64,000 bases of DNA from Rubrobacter_A sp965214435 (GCA_965214435.1 OZ243960.1:186001-250000); one strand, 5' to 3'. Positions 42,763 through 52,078 are shown, numbered from the stretch's first letter. The notes: a model not told the origin generated them from the letters alone. Numbers and translations are program-made.

Positions 42763-43261
42763 CTAGGGGCGATCGCCAGGGCGCTCTGGATACTTGGTTA
42801 TCTCAGGATGTCCGTGGTAGGCCCGCAATATCGCCGCGTCGAGATTGGTATATAGAGGGAAGCTTTCCGAGAGTCCGGAGACCCCGATCAGGCGCTCGAC
42901 CTCCCCGCCCTCGCGCACCACCAGCACAAGCTCGCCGCCGATTCGGAGTAGAGCGTCGGCGTGGACGATGAGACCTTAGAGCCATACACTCCATAAACCC
43001 CGACGGCCGAAGATCCGCCACCACCCGCCGCCTCAGCGGAGGAGATCCTCTCGGCTGCCGGGCGGCCTCGCGGTAGCCGTCCGCCTCCGGTATCCCGTTC
43101 TCCGGTACCCTGTTCTCCGGCATTCCGGTCTGCAGAAGCTTGAGGTCGAGAGAGCGTACCTCGGCGATGGCCTTATCTAAGACCTCGTCCAGCACCCGGA
43201 CGGTCGAGATGTCTATCTCACCGTAGATCTTCACGACCGTAACCCCGCGCTCCTGACGCAT
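42763..43261 (-). CDS. STAS-domain (anti-anti-sigma-like) protein with a frameshift
   Basis: From ATG 43261 the frame reads GVTVVKIYGEIDISTVRVLDEVLDKA, the STAS start, has a repeated PENxIPE insert, and reaches VVADLRPSGFMECMALR, the strand-helix that carries the phosphorylatable Ser in SpoIIAA (here Gly-Phe-Met, not Ser). Just after (about 42970-42980) the frame shifts; the restored frame continues LIVHADALLRIGGELVLVVRE and ends at 42763. Removing one base fixes it. An 18-codon frame MDKDDLPGDNLKTHARVR ends in TGATG overlapping the ATG and could be a leader or a lost N-terminus. No kinase or sigma gene is adjacent. Confidence 0.7.
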
Positions 43262-43347
43262 CAGCGCACCCGCGCGTGGGTCTTAAGGTTATCGCCGGGA
43301 AGATCATCCTTGTCCATATACTTCTTTCCCCCTCTCCGCCGGCCCTA

Positions 43348-43399
43348 CCAGGTACCCGTACCAGGTACCCGTACCAGGTACCCGTACCGGGTCCCCGTA
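43348..43399. repeat. 13-bp intergenic tandem repeat, four copies
   Basis: CCAGGTACCCGTA occurs three times exactly and once as CCGGGTCCCCGTA. It lies upstream of the STAS gene. The 337 bp from here to the next gene contain no supported gene. Confidence 0.9.
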
Positions 43400-43736
43400 C
43401 TTGGTGTTTCCATGCCGGACCCTTCCCGTGCACCTAAGCTTGCCACATCCGGTGGTTCGCGGCGAGCCCATACGGCGAGTCCATAGAGACGAGCTGGTCG
43501 ATCTCCGTTAAAGGCTGTGGCCTCTTGTGCCGAAAACCCATATAGCTGTAGATAACTACAGATAGGCCGTATACCCGAGCTTTGTATGCTCGCTCATACT
43601 CTTGCAAGTTTAAAGATGTTCACTCATGCTACACGCAGTAGCATAAGCAGGGCACAGCCGCAGGACGCCGTCGGAGGACGCCGTCGCAGAACGTGACGGC
43701 AGGAGGAGCGAGAGCTTTAGAAAGGATCCGCAACAG

Positions 43737-45680
43737 ATGTCCGAAGGTAGAGGCGAGGAGCGCCAGGGCGAGGAGTGCCAGGGCGAGGAGTGCCAGGGCG
43801 AGGAGTGCCAGGGCGAAGACCAGGGTGAGCGCCAGGGCGAGCGCCGGGACAGAGACCAGAGCGCCGAGGAGGCGCTCGCCACCTCAGAGAGGCGCTTTCG
43901 GGCGGTGGTCGAGCAGTCGCCTTTGGCCGTCCACGTCTTCGCCCCCGACGGCCGCTCCATAAAGGCCAACGAGGCCTGGAACACCCTCTGGAACATACAG
44001 GAGGGCGAGGAGCCTGAGGGCACGAGCGTCTTCGACGACGAGCAGTTACATGCCGCGGGCCTGATCCCCTACTTACAGGAGGGTGTAGCCGGGATGGCGG
44101 TAGAAAGCCCGCCGCTCTCTTTCGACCCGGCCCGCGTCGGCCGCGAGGGAGACCCCAAGTGGCTCAGGGGTCTCGTCTACCCGGTAAGAAACGAAGCCGA
44201 AGAGGTAACGGAGGTCGCCCTCCTGCTAGAAGACGTTACCGAGCGCAAGAACTTAGAAGACCAGCTAGCCTACCAGGCCTTCCACGACCCCCTCACCGGT
44301 CTACCCAACCGAACCCTCTTGCTGGACCGGCTGGCCCAGGCCCTGATGAGGGCCGAGCGGCGGGCCGAGCGGCCTGCCGTCGGAGTGCCGGACGGGGAGC
44401 AGGTGGCACTACTCTTCATGGACCTCGACAACTTCAAGTACATAAACGACTCCTTGGGCCACGACGCTGGCGACCGACTACTCGTCGAGGTGGCCCGCCG
44501 GCTCCGAGGCCGCCTGCGGCCAGCGGACACGGTAGCCAGGCTAGGCGGGGACGAGTTCGTAGTGCTCTTGGAGGAGGTGGAGGACGCCGAGGAGGCGCTC
44601 CGGGCAGCAGAGAGGATCTCTTCGGCGCTACAAGCCCCGTTCGCCCTTGCCGGCCAGGAAGTCTTTGCGCCAGCCTCTATAGGGATTGCCGTGTCCGACC
44701 CTGCGAGAGTCTCAAGTGCTTCCGGTGCCCCGAGTACCGTAGGAGGAGTAACTAGCGTAGCCGGCGGGGCCGGGAACCTCCTCAGAAAAGCTGATCTTGC
44801 GATGTACGAAGCCAAGAGGCGGGGCAAGGGCCGCCACGTCGTCTACGAGGCGGCGATGGGAGCTCAGGTCGGCACGCGCCTGAAGCTAGAAAACGACCTG
44901 AGAAAGGCTCTGGGTAGAGACGAGTTTACGCTCTACTATCAGCCAAAGGTCTCCCTTGCCGACGAACAGGTGGTCGGGGTCGAGGCCCTAGTGAGGTGGC
45001 ATCACCCCGAAAGGGGCCTCGTGTTGCCCGAGGAGTTCATACCGCTGGCCGAGGAGACCGGCCTCATCGTCGCCATCGGCCGGTGGGTATTGCGAGAGGC
45101 CTGTCAGCAGGCGCACGAGTGGCGAAGCCAGTGGGCCGGAGAGAACGGGGACGCACATACGCCGCCGACGATGTGGGTGAACCTCTCTGCCCGCCAGTTG
45201 CAAGAACCGGATCTCTCCCGTCAGGTATCCGCGGCACTAGAGGAAACGGGCCTGGAGCCAACCGGCCTGGGCCTTGAGATCACAGAGAGCGTCCTCGTCG
45301 GGGACAGCAGCGCCTCGGTCTCCCTGCTAGAAGACCTCAAAGCTTTGGGAGTCTCACTGGCCGTGGACGACTTCGGTACCGGTTACTCTTCTCTTGCCTA
45401 TCTAAAGCGCCTCCCCGTAGACTATCTGAAGATAGACCGATCGTTTGTCGGCGGGCTCGGCGTAAACGCCGGGGATGAGACTATCGTCTCTGCGGTGATG
45501 GGCCTTGCGCATGCTATGAAGCTAGAAGTGGTGGCCGAGGGTGTGGAGACCGCCGGACAGCTACAGAGGCTAAAAGAGATGGGGTGCGAGAGAGGGCAAG
45601 GCTACTACTGGTGGAGGCCCCTGCCAGCCGAGGTGGCATCGGAGATGTTGCTTGGGGACCCCGACCCGCCACCTGGATGA
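43737..45680 (+). CDS. PAS-GGDEF-EAL protein (cyclic-di-GMP turnover)
   Basis: A 647-aa protein: a repeat-containing acidic N-terminus (EECQG x3), a PAS domain (residues ~48-165, starting RRFRAVVEQSPLAVHVFAPDG), a GGDEF diguanylate cyclase (LGGDEFVVLL, preceded by DLDNFKYINDSLGHDAGD; intact active site) and an EAL phosphodiesterase (VGVEALVRWHHPERG, VDDFGTGYSSLAYL, KIDRSFV; catalytic residues present). It has no membrane helix, so it is cytoplasmic and PAS-controlled. A ~30-residue Gly/Ser/Val-rich insert sits late in the GGDEF domain. AAAGGAT is 10 nt before the ATG. Confidence 0.9.
   Translation: MSEGRGEERQGEECQGEECQGEECQGEDQGERQGERRDRDQSAEEALATSERRFRAVVEQSPLAVHVFAPDGRSIKANEAWNTLWNIQEGEEPEGTSVFDDEQLHAAGLIPYLQEGVAGMAVESPPLSFDPARVGREGDPKWLRGLVYPVRNEAEEVTEVALLLEDVTERKNLEDQLAYQAFHDPLTGLPNRTLLLDRLAQALMRAERRAERPAVGVPDGEQVALLFMDLDNFKYINDSLGHDAGDRLLVEVARRLRGRLRPADTVARLGGDEFVVLLEEVEDAEEALRAAERISSALQAPFALAGQEVFAPASIGIAVSDPARVSSASGAPSTVGGVTSVAGGAGNLLRKADLAMYEAKRRGKGRHVVYEAAMGAQVGTRLKLENDLRKALGRDEFTLYYQPKVSLADEQVVGVEALVRWHHPERGLVLPEEFIPLAEETGLIVAIGRWVLREACQQAHEWRSQWAGENGDAHTPPTMWVNLSARQLQEPDLSRQVSAALEETGLEPTGLGLEITESVLVGDSSASVSLLEDLKALGVSLAVDDFGTGYSSLAYLKRLPVDYLKIDRSFVGGLGVNAGDETIVSAVMGLAHAMKLEVVAEGVETAGQLQRLKEMGCERGQGYYWWRPLPAEVASEMLLGDPDPPPG
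43767..43811. repeat. 15-bp tandem repeat, three copies, in frame
   Basis: GGGCGAGGAGTGCCA repeats three times, coding for E-E-C-Q-G in the N-terminus of the PAS-GGDEF-EAL protein. Each copy adds one Cys. Confidence 0.9.
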
Positions 45681-46130
45681 GACAAATTGCAGAAGTAAAA
45701 GAAAAGCTAAAGACCTGGACTGACCCGGACCCCGAGACCCTACTCGAGCCCCCGAAGTAGCGAATTGTGTCTCCCGACCAGCGGTCCCCTCGCGGTAGTC
45801 GCACCGGACCGGCTACCGAGTATTGGTGGACACTGTCAGCGGCTGCCCATGAGCCGGGTACCAGAAAATCGTTCGCTTATCCTACCCCAACGTAGCCAGA
45901 GTCTTCGGCGATCTTTGATGTACGCTTCATCCGAAGTTGGTGCGGATACGTATTAGATTTACAAGTAGAGTTATTGGCGAGATCTTGGCGGCACGTTCTC
46001 GGAGCTTGGGATGCGGAGATGACGGACGTATTCGGGCGAGTCCCCGTGGGAGTCCCTGTAGGAGTCCCCGTGGGAATCCCCGTAAAAGAGGTCGGGCCAG
46101 AGCGTATCAGTTGCCATCATAAAGACGGGA
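45681..46130. other. 450-bp spacer with 12-bp tandem repeat
   Basis: No supported gene. The unit GAGTCCCCGTGG repeats four times with changes at 46038-46085. The region has an AT-rich part (45940-45990) that may hold the promoter of the next gene. Confidence 0.6.
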
Positions 46131-47912
46131 GTGACCGAGAAGATGAACCCGGATAGCTGGGAACAATCGCATACACCCGGGCTTACAACGTCAAAGCCGG
46201 TACTGCTCGTCGTCGACGATGAGGCGGATGGTCTTGCCAACATCGGGCGCCAGCTCCGTAGCCGCTACGGCGGGGACTATCACGTCTGGTGCGAGGACTC
46301 TGGGGAGGCTGCCATGGATACGCTAAGAGTGCTTGAGGCGGCTGGTGAAGATGTGGCCGTCGTGCTCTGCGACCAGTGGATGCCCGGGATGAACGGGACA
46401 GAGTTCCTGACCCGAGCCCACTTGCTCCATCCAACCGCGAAGCGGGCGCTTCTCGTCGCCCGGGACGACACGACGGTCCGAGAGCCAATCCTCGGGGCGA
46501 TGGCCCTCGGGCGGATCGACTACTATGTGACCAAGCCTTCTCCTCTATCTCCCGACGAGCAGTTTCATCGGGTCATCGCGGAGTTTTTGGATGAGTGGAG
46601 TAGTGCAAACCGTCCTGGATTTGTAGCCATCCGTATCGTCGGCGAGCCGGATGCGCCCCGCTCCCACGAGATGAAGGACCGCTGGTCGCGTAGCGGGGTT
46701 CCCTTCGAGTTCTATGCGGTGGACTCGAAAGGAGGGCGCGAGCTCCTCACCCGGTGGAACAAAACACCCGAGCAGGTTCCCGTAGTGATCTTATTCGACC
46801 GCGAAGCACTCGACGCTCCCACCAACGAGGAGGTCGTCGCCGCCTTCGCGGAGAATATACCCTTTGCGGTGAACGTCGAGCCGGAGGAACGAAGCTTTGA
46901 CCTGGTCGTCATTGGCGCGGGTCCCGCGGGGCTTGCCGCCGCGGTCAACGGAGCTTCCGAAGGACTTAGCACGCTGGTTGTGGACGGAGAGGCGATGGGC
47001 GGCCAGGCGGGCACGAGTTCCCTGATCCGCAACTATCTAGGCTTTCCGCGGGGGATCGGCGGCGCAGAGTTGGCGGCGCGGGCTTACCAGCAGGCGTGGC
47101 TGTTCGGGGCCTCCTTCCAGTTCGAGCGCCGGGTGACGGCGCTGAGCCGCGGGCCTACCCGCAACGGTGCCCGCGACGAATCGGAGGACCTGGTGGTGGC
47201 GTTGTCCGATGGAACGGAACTGGTTAGCCGGGCCGTCGTCATCGCCACCGGTGCTTCTTACCGCCGTTTAAGTATCCCTAGCCTCGAAGCTTTCCAGGGT
47301 GTAGGAGTGTTCTATGCCGCTGTGACGAGCGAAGCTAAGGCCCTAGAAGGAGAAGAGGTATACGTCGTGGGCGGCGGAAATTCCGCCGGGCAAGCCGCGG
47401 TGTACCTGTCCAAGTATGCCTCGCGCGTAACGCTTCTGGTGCGCGGCGGTTCGCTCGCGGCCAGCCTCTCCGAGTACCTGATGGGGCAGATCGGGGCGGC
47501 TGAAAACGTCGAGGTCCGTTTGAATACGCGGATCGCGGATGGTGGCGGTGAGGGGCATCTTGAGTACCTGGTCCTCGAGGACCCTACCTCCGGGCTTACA
47601 GAGACCGTGCCAGCCGCAGCCCTCTTTGTCCTCATCGGCGCCACACCCCACACGAGTTGGCTGCCCCAGGAGATCGAGTGCGACGAGGCCGGCTTCGTCC
47701 TGACCGACCGAAACCTCCTCTCGAACAATAGCCAAGCTTCCCGGCAGCGGTCCCGCAAACGCCTTGCGCTGCCGCTAGAAACGAGCATGCCCGGGGTCTT
47801 CGCGGCCGGCGACGCGAGGCACCGGTCGATGAAGCGGGTGGCGCCCGCCGTCGGCGAGGGCTCCGTTGCCATCAACTCTGTTCGCGAGTACCTGAACTCG
47901 GTCTCCAGATAG
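46131..47912 (+). CDS. Receiver domain fused to thioredoxin-reductase-like flavoprotein
   Basis: A 593-aa protein. Residues ~22-150 are a response-regulator receiver (VLLVVDDEADG, Asp in VVLCDQWMPGMNG, Lys in YYVTKPSPL). A middle segment (~160-245) resembles a thioredoxin-like or linker domain. Residues ~255-590 are a low-molecular-weight thioredoxin reductase fold: FAD loop VIGAGPAGLAAAVNGASEG, GGQAGTSSLIRNYLGFP, NAD(P) loop VVGGGNSAGQAAVYLSK and AAGDAR. The CxxC active site is missing: the segment reads GVGVFYAAVTSEA. It may sense NAD(P)H/flavin state or transfer electrons to an unknown partner. GTG 46131 or ATG 46143 may be the start. Confidence 0.85.
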   Translation: MTEKMNPDSWEQSHTPGLTTSKPVLLVVDDEADGLANIGRQLRSRYGGDYHVWCEDSGEAAMDTLRVLEAAGEDVAVVLCDQWMPGMNGTEFLTRAHLLHPTAKRALLVARDDTTVREPILGAMALGRIDYYVTKPSPLSPDEQFHRVIAEFLDEWSSANRPGFVAIRIVGEPDAPRSHEMKDRWSRSGVPFEFYAVDSKGGRELLTRWNKTPEQVPVVILFDREALDAPTNEEVVAAFAENIPFAVNVEPEERSFDLVVIGAGPAGLAAAVNGASEGLSTLVVDGEAMGGQAGTSSLIRNYLGFPRGIGGAELAARAYQQAWLFGASFQFERRVTALSRGPTRNGARDESEDLVVALSDGTELVSRAVVIATGASYRRLSIPSLEAFQGVGVFYAAVTSEAKALEGEEVYVVGGGNSAGQAAVYLSKYASRVTLLVRGGSLAASLSEYLMGQIGAAENVEVRLNTRIADGGGEGHLEYLVLEDPTSGLTETVPAAALFVLIGATPHTSWLPQEIECDEAGFVLTDRNLLSNNSQASRQRSRKRLALPLETSMPGVFAAGDARHRSMKRVAPAVGEGSVAINSVREYLNSVSR

Positions 47913-48158
47913 CAAGCGCATTATCGGCATATCGGCATATCCAGAGTTGATTCTGAGTTTAGGTCGTTTGAGCCTAACCAGGAGGGTGAGTAGCCCTACG
48001 ATCCAAGCGGGTCGTGGAGTAGGCTTTCCACGGCGCCCCGGCGGGCCGGGGATGGCTCGCGAGTAGCTGCAACCGCGCAGGATGGCCCAGTGACGGCTAT
48101 CGTAACTCCACCCCTTGAGCGGGGGTCGGCTGATCTTTATCCGAGGCCGGGTCGTCAG

Positions 48159-48236
48159 ACCGCCAGAACGGCGATCCTCGAGTACATCGAAGATTCCTAC
48201 AACATCAGACGTCGTCACTCTGTGCGAAGAGATTAG
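48159..48236 (+). mobile_element. IS3-family transposase C-terminal scrap
   Basis: The frame T-A-R-T-A-I-L-E-Y-I-E-D-S-Y-N followed by RRRHSVR and a stop matches the end of IS3 orfB integrases (consensus yIE-x-f-Y-N-x-x-R-x-H-s). Only about 26 codons remain. The surrounding 47913-48315 has no other gene. Confidence 0.6.
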
Positions 48237-48315
48237 ACTGAGAAGAGGTACCGTGGCTTAAAGACGGGTAGTCCGTGTAGACGGAACAGACCCACTCCAG
48301 AAGAAAGGCAAGTAA

Positions 48316-48537
48316 ATGAGCGATAAAGGGCAGACGCAGCTATTGTCCATACTCACCCTGGCGATATTCGAGGCGGTGAAAAGGCCGTTGGGCGCACGGC
48401 TTCTTCCCGAGGAGGTACCCGGAAACAGGGGTCTTCGTGAGGATTTAATGGATGCCGCAATGCAGGCAGCGGTGAGGATACCCGTAGTTATTCTTGCTTC
48501 AGTCCTGGTGCGGCAATTGGCAAACCAGCGCAGGTAA
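48316..48537 (+). CDS. Small protein of unknown function
   Basis: A 73-aa protein with GAAAGG 7 nt before the ATG. It has a C-terminal hydrophobic helix (AAVRIPVVILASVLVRQLA) and an amphipathic N-terminus. It may be a small membrane-associated protein. No family recognised. Confidence 0.55.
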   Translation: MSDKGQTQLLSILTLAIFEAVKRPLGARLLPEEVPGNRGLREDLMDAAMQAAVRIPVVILASVLVRQLANQRR

Positions 48538-48565
48538 AGCTCGATCCTACAAACAGGCCTGCTCC

Positions 48566-48892
48566 CTACCCGATCAGCCTCTCCACCCGGTCCACGATCG
48601 CGAGCAGGTCCCGGGTACCGATGTTCTTTATATCCGCGACCTGCCCGTCCACGCCGACCTTCGCGTCGAGGCCGTCGGTGAACTGTACCTCGATCCAGCA
48701 GGCCACGCTCGCCGGCATCTGCGGGTCGGTCCCTTCGTCGTAGACGAGCAGGTGCGGCTGGAAGCGTCCTACCTCTCCGTCGAGGGTTTGTGGGCGGGCG
48801 ATGACCACCTCGGTCTGCGGTCGGTATCTCTCAAGGGCAAGGGCGAGCGACTCACGGTACATCTGCGGTGCGATCACGATCAAGATACGCAC
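48566..48892 (-). CDS. Receiver-like protein without phosphoacceptor
   Basis: A 108-aa protein: ILIVIAPQMYRESLALALERYRPQTEVVIA resembles the start of a response-regulator receiver, and LLVYDEG takes the place of the phosphoacceptor strand. The C-terminal half (WIEVQFTDGLDAKVGVDGQVADIKNIG) departs from the receiver fold. It may be a stand-alone pseudo-receiver. It lies upstream of nothing on its strand and is near the two-component pair. Confidence 0.6.
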   Translation of the reverse strand: MRILIVIAPQMYRESLALALERYRPQTEVVIARPQTLDGEVGRFQPHLLVYDEGTDPQMPASVACWIEVQFTDGLDAKVGVDGQVADIKNIGTRDLLAIVDRVERLIG

Positions 48893-49070
48893 GATCTATG
48901 GGTCCCTTCTCGCGGAACGGCCAACAAAGATCGACTCTAGCGGAAGTCGCCCACGGGTATACAGCATGTGTGCCTTTTCTCTACTATACACCTATTGCTA
49001 GCAGACTCTGTCCGGCTGGCCGGAAAGTATCCGAAGTGTGTAAGCAATCCTATCTGGCCTGCCGGGCCGG

Positions 49071-49742
49071 TTACTCTGCTCCGGGTTCCGGCTGACCGCC
49101 CGCGGGATCGCTACGGCGCACGTCCCAGGAGGAGATCCAACCCTCCGAGAGAGCCTTGCTTACGGCCTCGCCCCGGCTACCGACCCCGAGCTTTTTGTAG
49201 ATGTTCGAGAGGTGGCGCTTGACCGTCGTCTCCGAAACGTGCAGGTTCTCGCCTATCTGCCGGTTACCCGAGCCGCGGGCTGCGAGCAACAGTATCTCCG
49301 TCTCCCGGCGCGAAAGCCCAGACTCCACTTCTTCCTCAGGCTCCAGCGCACTGCGGGGCACGGAGAGGATCACGTTCTCCCCATGCTCGTCGCGGGCGAC
49401 GGAATGTACCGCGGCTAGGAGGTCCTTCATGGAAGCGTTCTTTGAGAGATAGGCGCTCGCCCCGAGCCCGAGTAGCTCGCGCACCAGACGCTGGTCGGCG
49501 AACACGGTGACGATCATGACCCTCGGTTGCGGCGAGATCTCCAAGAGGCGTCTTAGCGCGGCCTGCGCCCCCATGACCGGCATCTCCACGTCCAGAATCA
49601 CCACATCGGGGGTTCTCTCCCCCGCGAGGGCCACGGCCTGCCGCCCGTTTTCCGCCTGCCCGACCACCTCTATACCCTCTGCAGTGGAGAGCATCTCGGC
49701 CATCCCCTCACGTACCATCGCGTGGTCGTCGGCCAGAAGCAC
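49071..49742 (-). CDS. NarL/LuxR-type response regulator
   Basis: A 223-aa protein: a receiver domain (LLADDHAMVREGMAE, phosphoacceptor Asp in VVILDVEMP, Lys in AYLSKNA) and a C-terminal LuxR helix-turn-helix (LSRRETEILLLAARGSGNRQIGENLHVSETTVKRHLSNIYKKLG). GTG 49742 is the first usable start, 32 bp past the kinase stop; the N-terminus is very short before the first acidic pair. It is partner to the kinase just upstream. It may bind the palindrome at 51019. Confidence 0.9.
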   Translation of the reverse strand: MLLADDHAMVREGMAEMLSTAEGIEVVGQAENGRQAVALAGERTPDVVILDVEMPVMGAQAALRRLLEISPQPRVMIVTVFADQRLVRELLGLGASAYLSKNASMKDLLAAVHSVARDEHGENVILSVPRSALEPEEEVESGLSRRETEILLLAARGSGNRQIGENLHVSETTVKRHLSNIYKKLGVGSRGEAVSKALSEGWISSWDVRRSDPAGGQPEPGAE

Positions 49743-49774
49743 CCTTATAGGGTGGCCCTTGAGGCGGCTCTTCT

Positions 49775-50869
49775 CTATTGGCCCTTTCTCCTCAGTAGCG
49801 GCAGGGTTACCTCAAGCGTCGTCCCGCGCTCGCCCTCGGAGGTGATCTCGAAGGAGCCGCCAAGTAGCTCGGCTCGCTCCCGCATCGACGTGAGCCCCGT
49901 ACCCTCTGAGACGGCTTCCGAGTTCTCAAAGCCGGGACCCTCGTCCCAGACGAGAGCTAAAACCTCCTTCGGGGAGATTCTAATCTCCACCGTTAGGCTG
50001 CCGGTGCCGGAGTGGGCCACGGCGTTTCTGACACCCTCCCGGAGGATCATGTAGAGCTGGTCGCGCACGTACTCCGGGAGGTGCGCCTCCTCGCCCTCGA
50101 CGCGGACCTCGTACCCGACCCCATCGGGCACGCTAATCCTCATGAGGTTCTCCAGCGCTATCCTGAGCCCGTCCGAGGTCTCCACCCCCCGCAACTCGCC
50201 GGAGAACTCCCGCATCAGGTTCACCACCTGCCCGGCCTTCTCCCGGGCCAGGACCAGCCTCTCCCAGGCCCTCTCGGGATTGCTCTCCATCATGGCCTCA
50301 TAGAGATCCAGGCTCTGGCTGACGACCGTCATCTCGTGGGCGAGGCGGTCGTGCAGCTCGCGGGAGAACCGGCGGCGCTCCTCGAACTGGGTCTCCTTGA
50401 CCTTTGTGAGCAGGTAGTCCACGTAGGAGGCCATTACCAGCCGGGAGACCCGGTCCATCACTATCTCCTGGACCGCCAGGGAGATCTCCGCCACCTCTTC
50501 TCTGGAGGTCTCGGCGGGCAGGTTCCTGACTACTATGGTAACCGCCGCCTTGCACAGCGCCACCCCGGCCCGAAACGACTCGTCAGGATGCGGGTTGAGC
50601 GGCTCCTCGGCGGCCTCGATGTTGCGGTAGATCTCCTCCTCGACCGCCAAGAGAGACGCTTCCTCTCCCCGGAGGACCTGCGCAGCGCGCGTGAGAATGT
50701 CCCGGGCGTTCGTCTCTAGCTGCTCCCTCGTCGTCCCCTCGCCGACGACTAGCAGGCTGCCCATCGCACCGAGGCGGCGCTCGTAGTCGGAGAAGATTTC
50801 GCTGAAACGCTCTTGCAGTATCCGCGCCGCCTGCGGGACCTTTGCAAAGGAGTTACCTACATCCTGCAT
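49775..50869 (-). CDS. Sensor histidine kinase (HisKA_3 type)
   Basis: About 364 aa, no transmembrane segment. The N-terminal half is helical and without a known sensor domain (SLLVVGEGTTREQLETNARD, then a 4-helix-like region); the HisKA_3 box is RRRFSRELHDRLAHEMTVV with the phosphoacceptor His in LHD; the HATPase part has ILREGVRNAVAHSG (N box), WDEGPGF (G1) and GTGLTSMRERAELLGG (G2). It belongs to the NarX/DesK class that pairs with LuxR-type regulators. ATG 50869 is my choice; the frame is open to 50950. Confidence 0.85.
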   Translation of the reverse strand: MQDVGNSFAKVPQAARILQERFSEIFSDYERRLGAMGSLLVVGEGTTREQLETNARDILTRAAQVLRGEEASLLAVEEEIYRNIEAAEEPLNPHPDESFRAGVALCKAAVTIVVRNLPAETSREEVAEISLAVQEIVMDRVSRLVMASYVDYLLTKVKETQFEERRRFSRELHDRLAHEMTVVSQSLDLYEAMMESNPERAWERLVLAREKAGQVVNLMREFSGELRGVETSDGLRIALENLMRISVPDGVGYEVRVEGEEAHLPEYVRDQLYMILREGVRNAVAHSGTGSLTVEIRISPKEVLALVWDEGPGFENSEAVSEGTGLTSMRERAELLGGSFEITSEGERGTTLEVTLPLLRRKGQ

Positions 50870-51018
50870 TGCACCACTGATCCCTACTCTACCTTGGCCC
50901 GTATCATCCACGAAAGCATACACTCTTGGACCAGCGCCAGCGCCGCGCACCCTTGCCGGACCCTACACCTCGTGGGCCGAAAATCTACACCTATCGGGCC
51001 GACTAGGCTCCGGAAGCA

Positions 51019-51034
51019 TGTAAATCCATTTACA
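51019..51034. promoter_or_regulatory. Perfect palindrome at the head of the envelope/stress island
   Basis: TGTAAAT-CC-ATTTACA is a perfect 7-bp inverted repeat, 109 bp upstream of the first island gene and about 150 bp from the kinase start on the other strand. It could be the site of the NarL-type regulator. Confidence 0.5.
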
Positions 51035-51142
51035 CGAGTCCGCATTGGAGTAGGGTTTGCCGCAGATGCTCGCCGAGACGGCGCGAGCACTCGACACACT
51101 GGCCCCGACACACTGTAAGTCCTCTACCAGGGGAGAGTAGGC

Positions 51143-52078
51143 ATGGCGAACGACGAACGGCGCACCGACCGGTCCACGGCGGTAGCAGACGAGTATACGG
51201 GGTACACGGTACACGACAGGGACGGGGATAAGATCGGCAAGGTCGACGACCTCTTCCTCGACGAGAACGACCGGCCCGAGTACTTTGGCGTGAAGATGGG
51301 TTTCCTCGGGACCAAGTCCACCCTGATACCGGCGGACATCGCCAATGTAGATAGGGATCAGGGCTTTATCGAGGTGTCGGCCGAGAAGAGCACGGTCAAG
51401 GACGGCCCCTCCTTCGACGACGACCAGGAGATAACGCCCGAGTACGAGAACGAGATCCGCGATTACTACGGGCTGGCTCCCCTGGAAGGCTCTACCGGCC
51501 GGGGCACCTACGGCGCGTACTACGGGGACGCCGGCGAGGATTACGAGGAGCGCCGGAAAGACAGGGAGCCCGGTAGGGAGCGAGAGCGTTCCGGCGAAGT
51601 CGGACCCGGTATGGAAACGGGCGACATCGAGGACGGCGAGTTCCGCGGGCACGCCGAGGACGATGAGGGAGTCAACCAGCGCGAGGGTAGCGACCTAGAA
51701 GACGAGGACGAGCTCCGGGTACAGCGCAGTGAGGAAGAACTGGTGGCCGGCACCCGCGAGCGGGAAGCCGGTAGCGTCAACGTCCGCAAGCGGGTGCGTA
51801 CCGAACGCGAGCAGCTCCGGGTGCCTAAAAAGCGCGAAGAGGTCGAGGTAGATCGGGTGCCGGTCGAAGAAGGCCGGGCAGCGGAAGGCGAGATCGGCGA
51901 GGACGAGGTCCGGATGCCGGTGACCGAGGAAGAGGTCGTGGTAAGCAAGCGGCCGGTGGTCAAGGAAGAGGTCCGCATCCGCAAGGAGGTTGAGGAGGAC
52001 GAGGAAATCGTCGAGGAGGACGTCCGCAAGGAGGAGATAGAAGTCGACGACGACACCGAACGCGGTAGCCGCGGATAA
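51143..52078 (+). CDS. PRC-barrel protein with YsnF/AvaK (DUF2382) tail
   Basis: A 311-aa protein: a PRC-barrel (residues ~18-90; YTVHDRDGDKIGKVDDLFLDENDRPEYFGVKMG), an acidic low-complexity linker and a DUF2382 region (~190-300) rich in Val, Glu and Arg (VRKRVRTEREQLRVPKKREEVEVDRVPVEE ... VSKRPVVKEEVRIRKEV). This architecture is linked to general stress and sporulation-type envelope proteins. A GGGGAGAG site is 9 nt before the ATG. It is the first gene of the island. Confidence 0.9.
   Translation: MANDERRTDRSTAVADEYTGYTVHDRDGDKIGKVDDLFLDENDRPEYFGVKMGFLGTKSTLIPADIANVDRDQGFIEVSAEKSTVKDGPSFDDDQEITPEYENEIRDYYGLAPLEGSTGRGTYGAYYGDAGEDYEERRKDREPGRERERSGEVGPGMETGDIEDGEFRGHAEDDEGVNQREGSDLEDEDELRVQRSEEELVAGTREREAGSVNVRKRVRTEREQLRVPKKREEVEVDRVPVEEGRAAEGEIGEDEVRMPVTEEEVVVSKRPVVKEEVRIRKEVEEDEEIVEEDVRKEEIEVDDDTERGSRG

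Noticed and set aside
40426..43399. CRISPR-like arrays from the 18-bp and 13-bp repeats
   Set aside because: The repeats are contiguous with no spacers and no cas genes are nearby.
43218..43433. 71-aa minus-strand frame over the 13-bp repeats
   Set aside because: Its apparent protein is mostly the repeat translated; the STAS start in another frame explains the region.
47775..48218. 147-aa minus-strand frame
   Set aside because: It overlaps the end of the receiver-flavoprotein gene and the IS3 scrap and has no coding signature.
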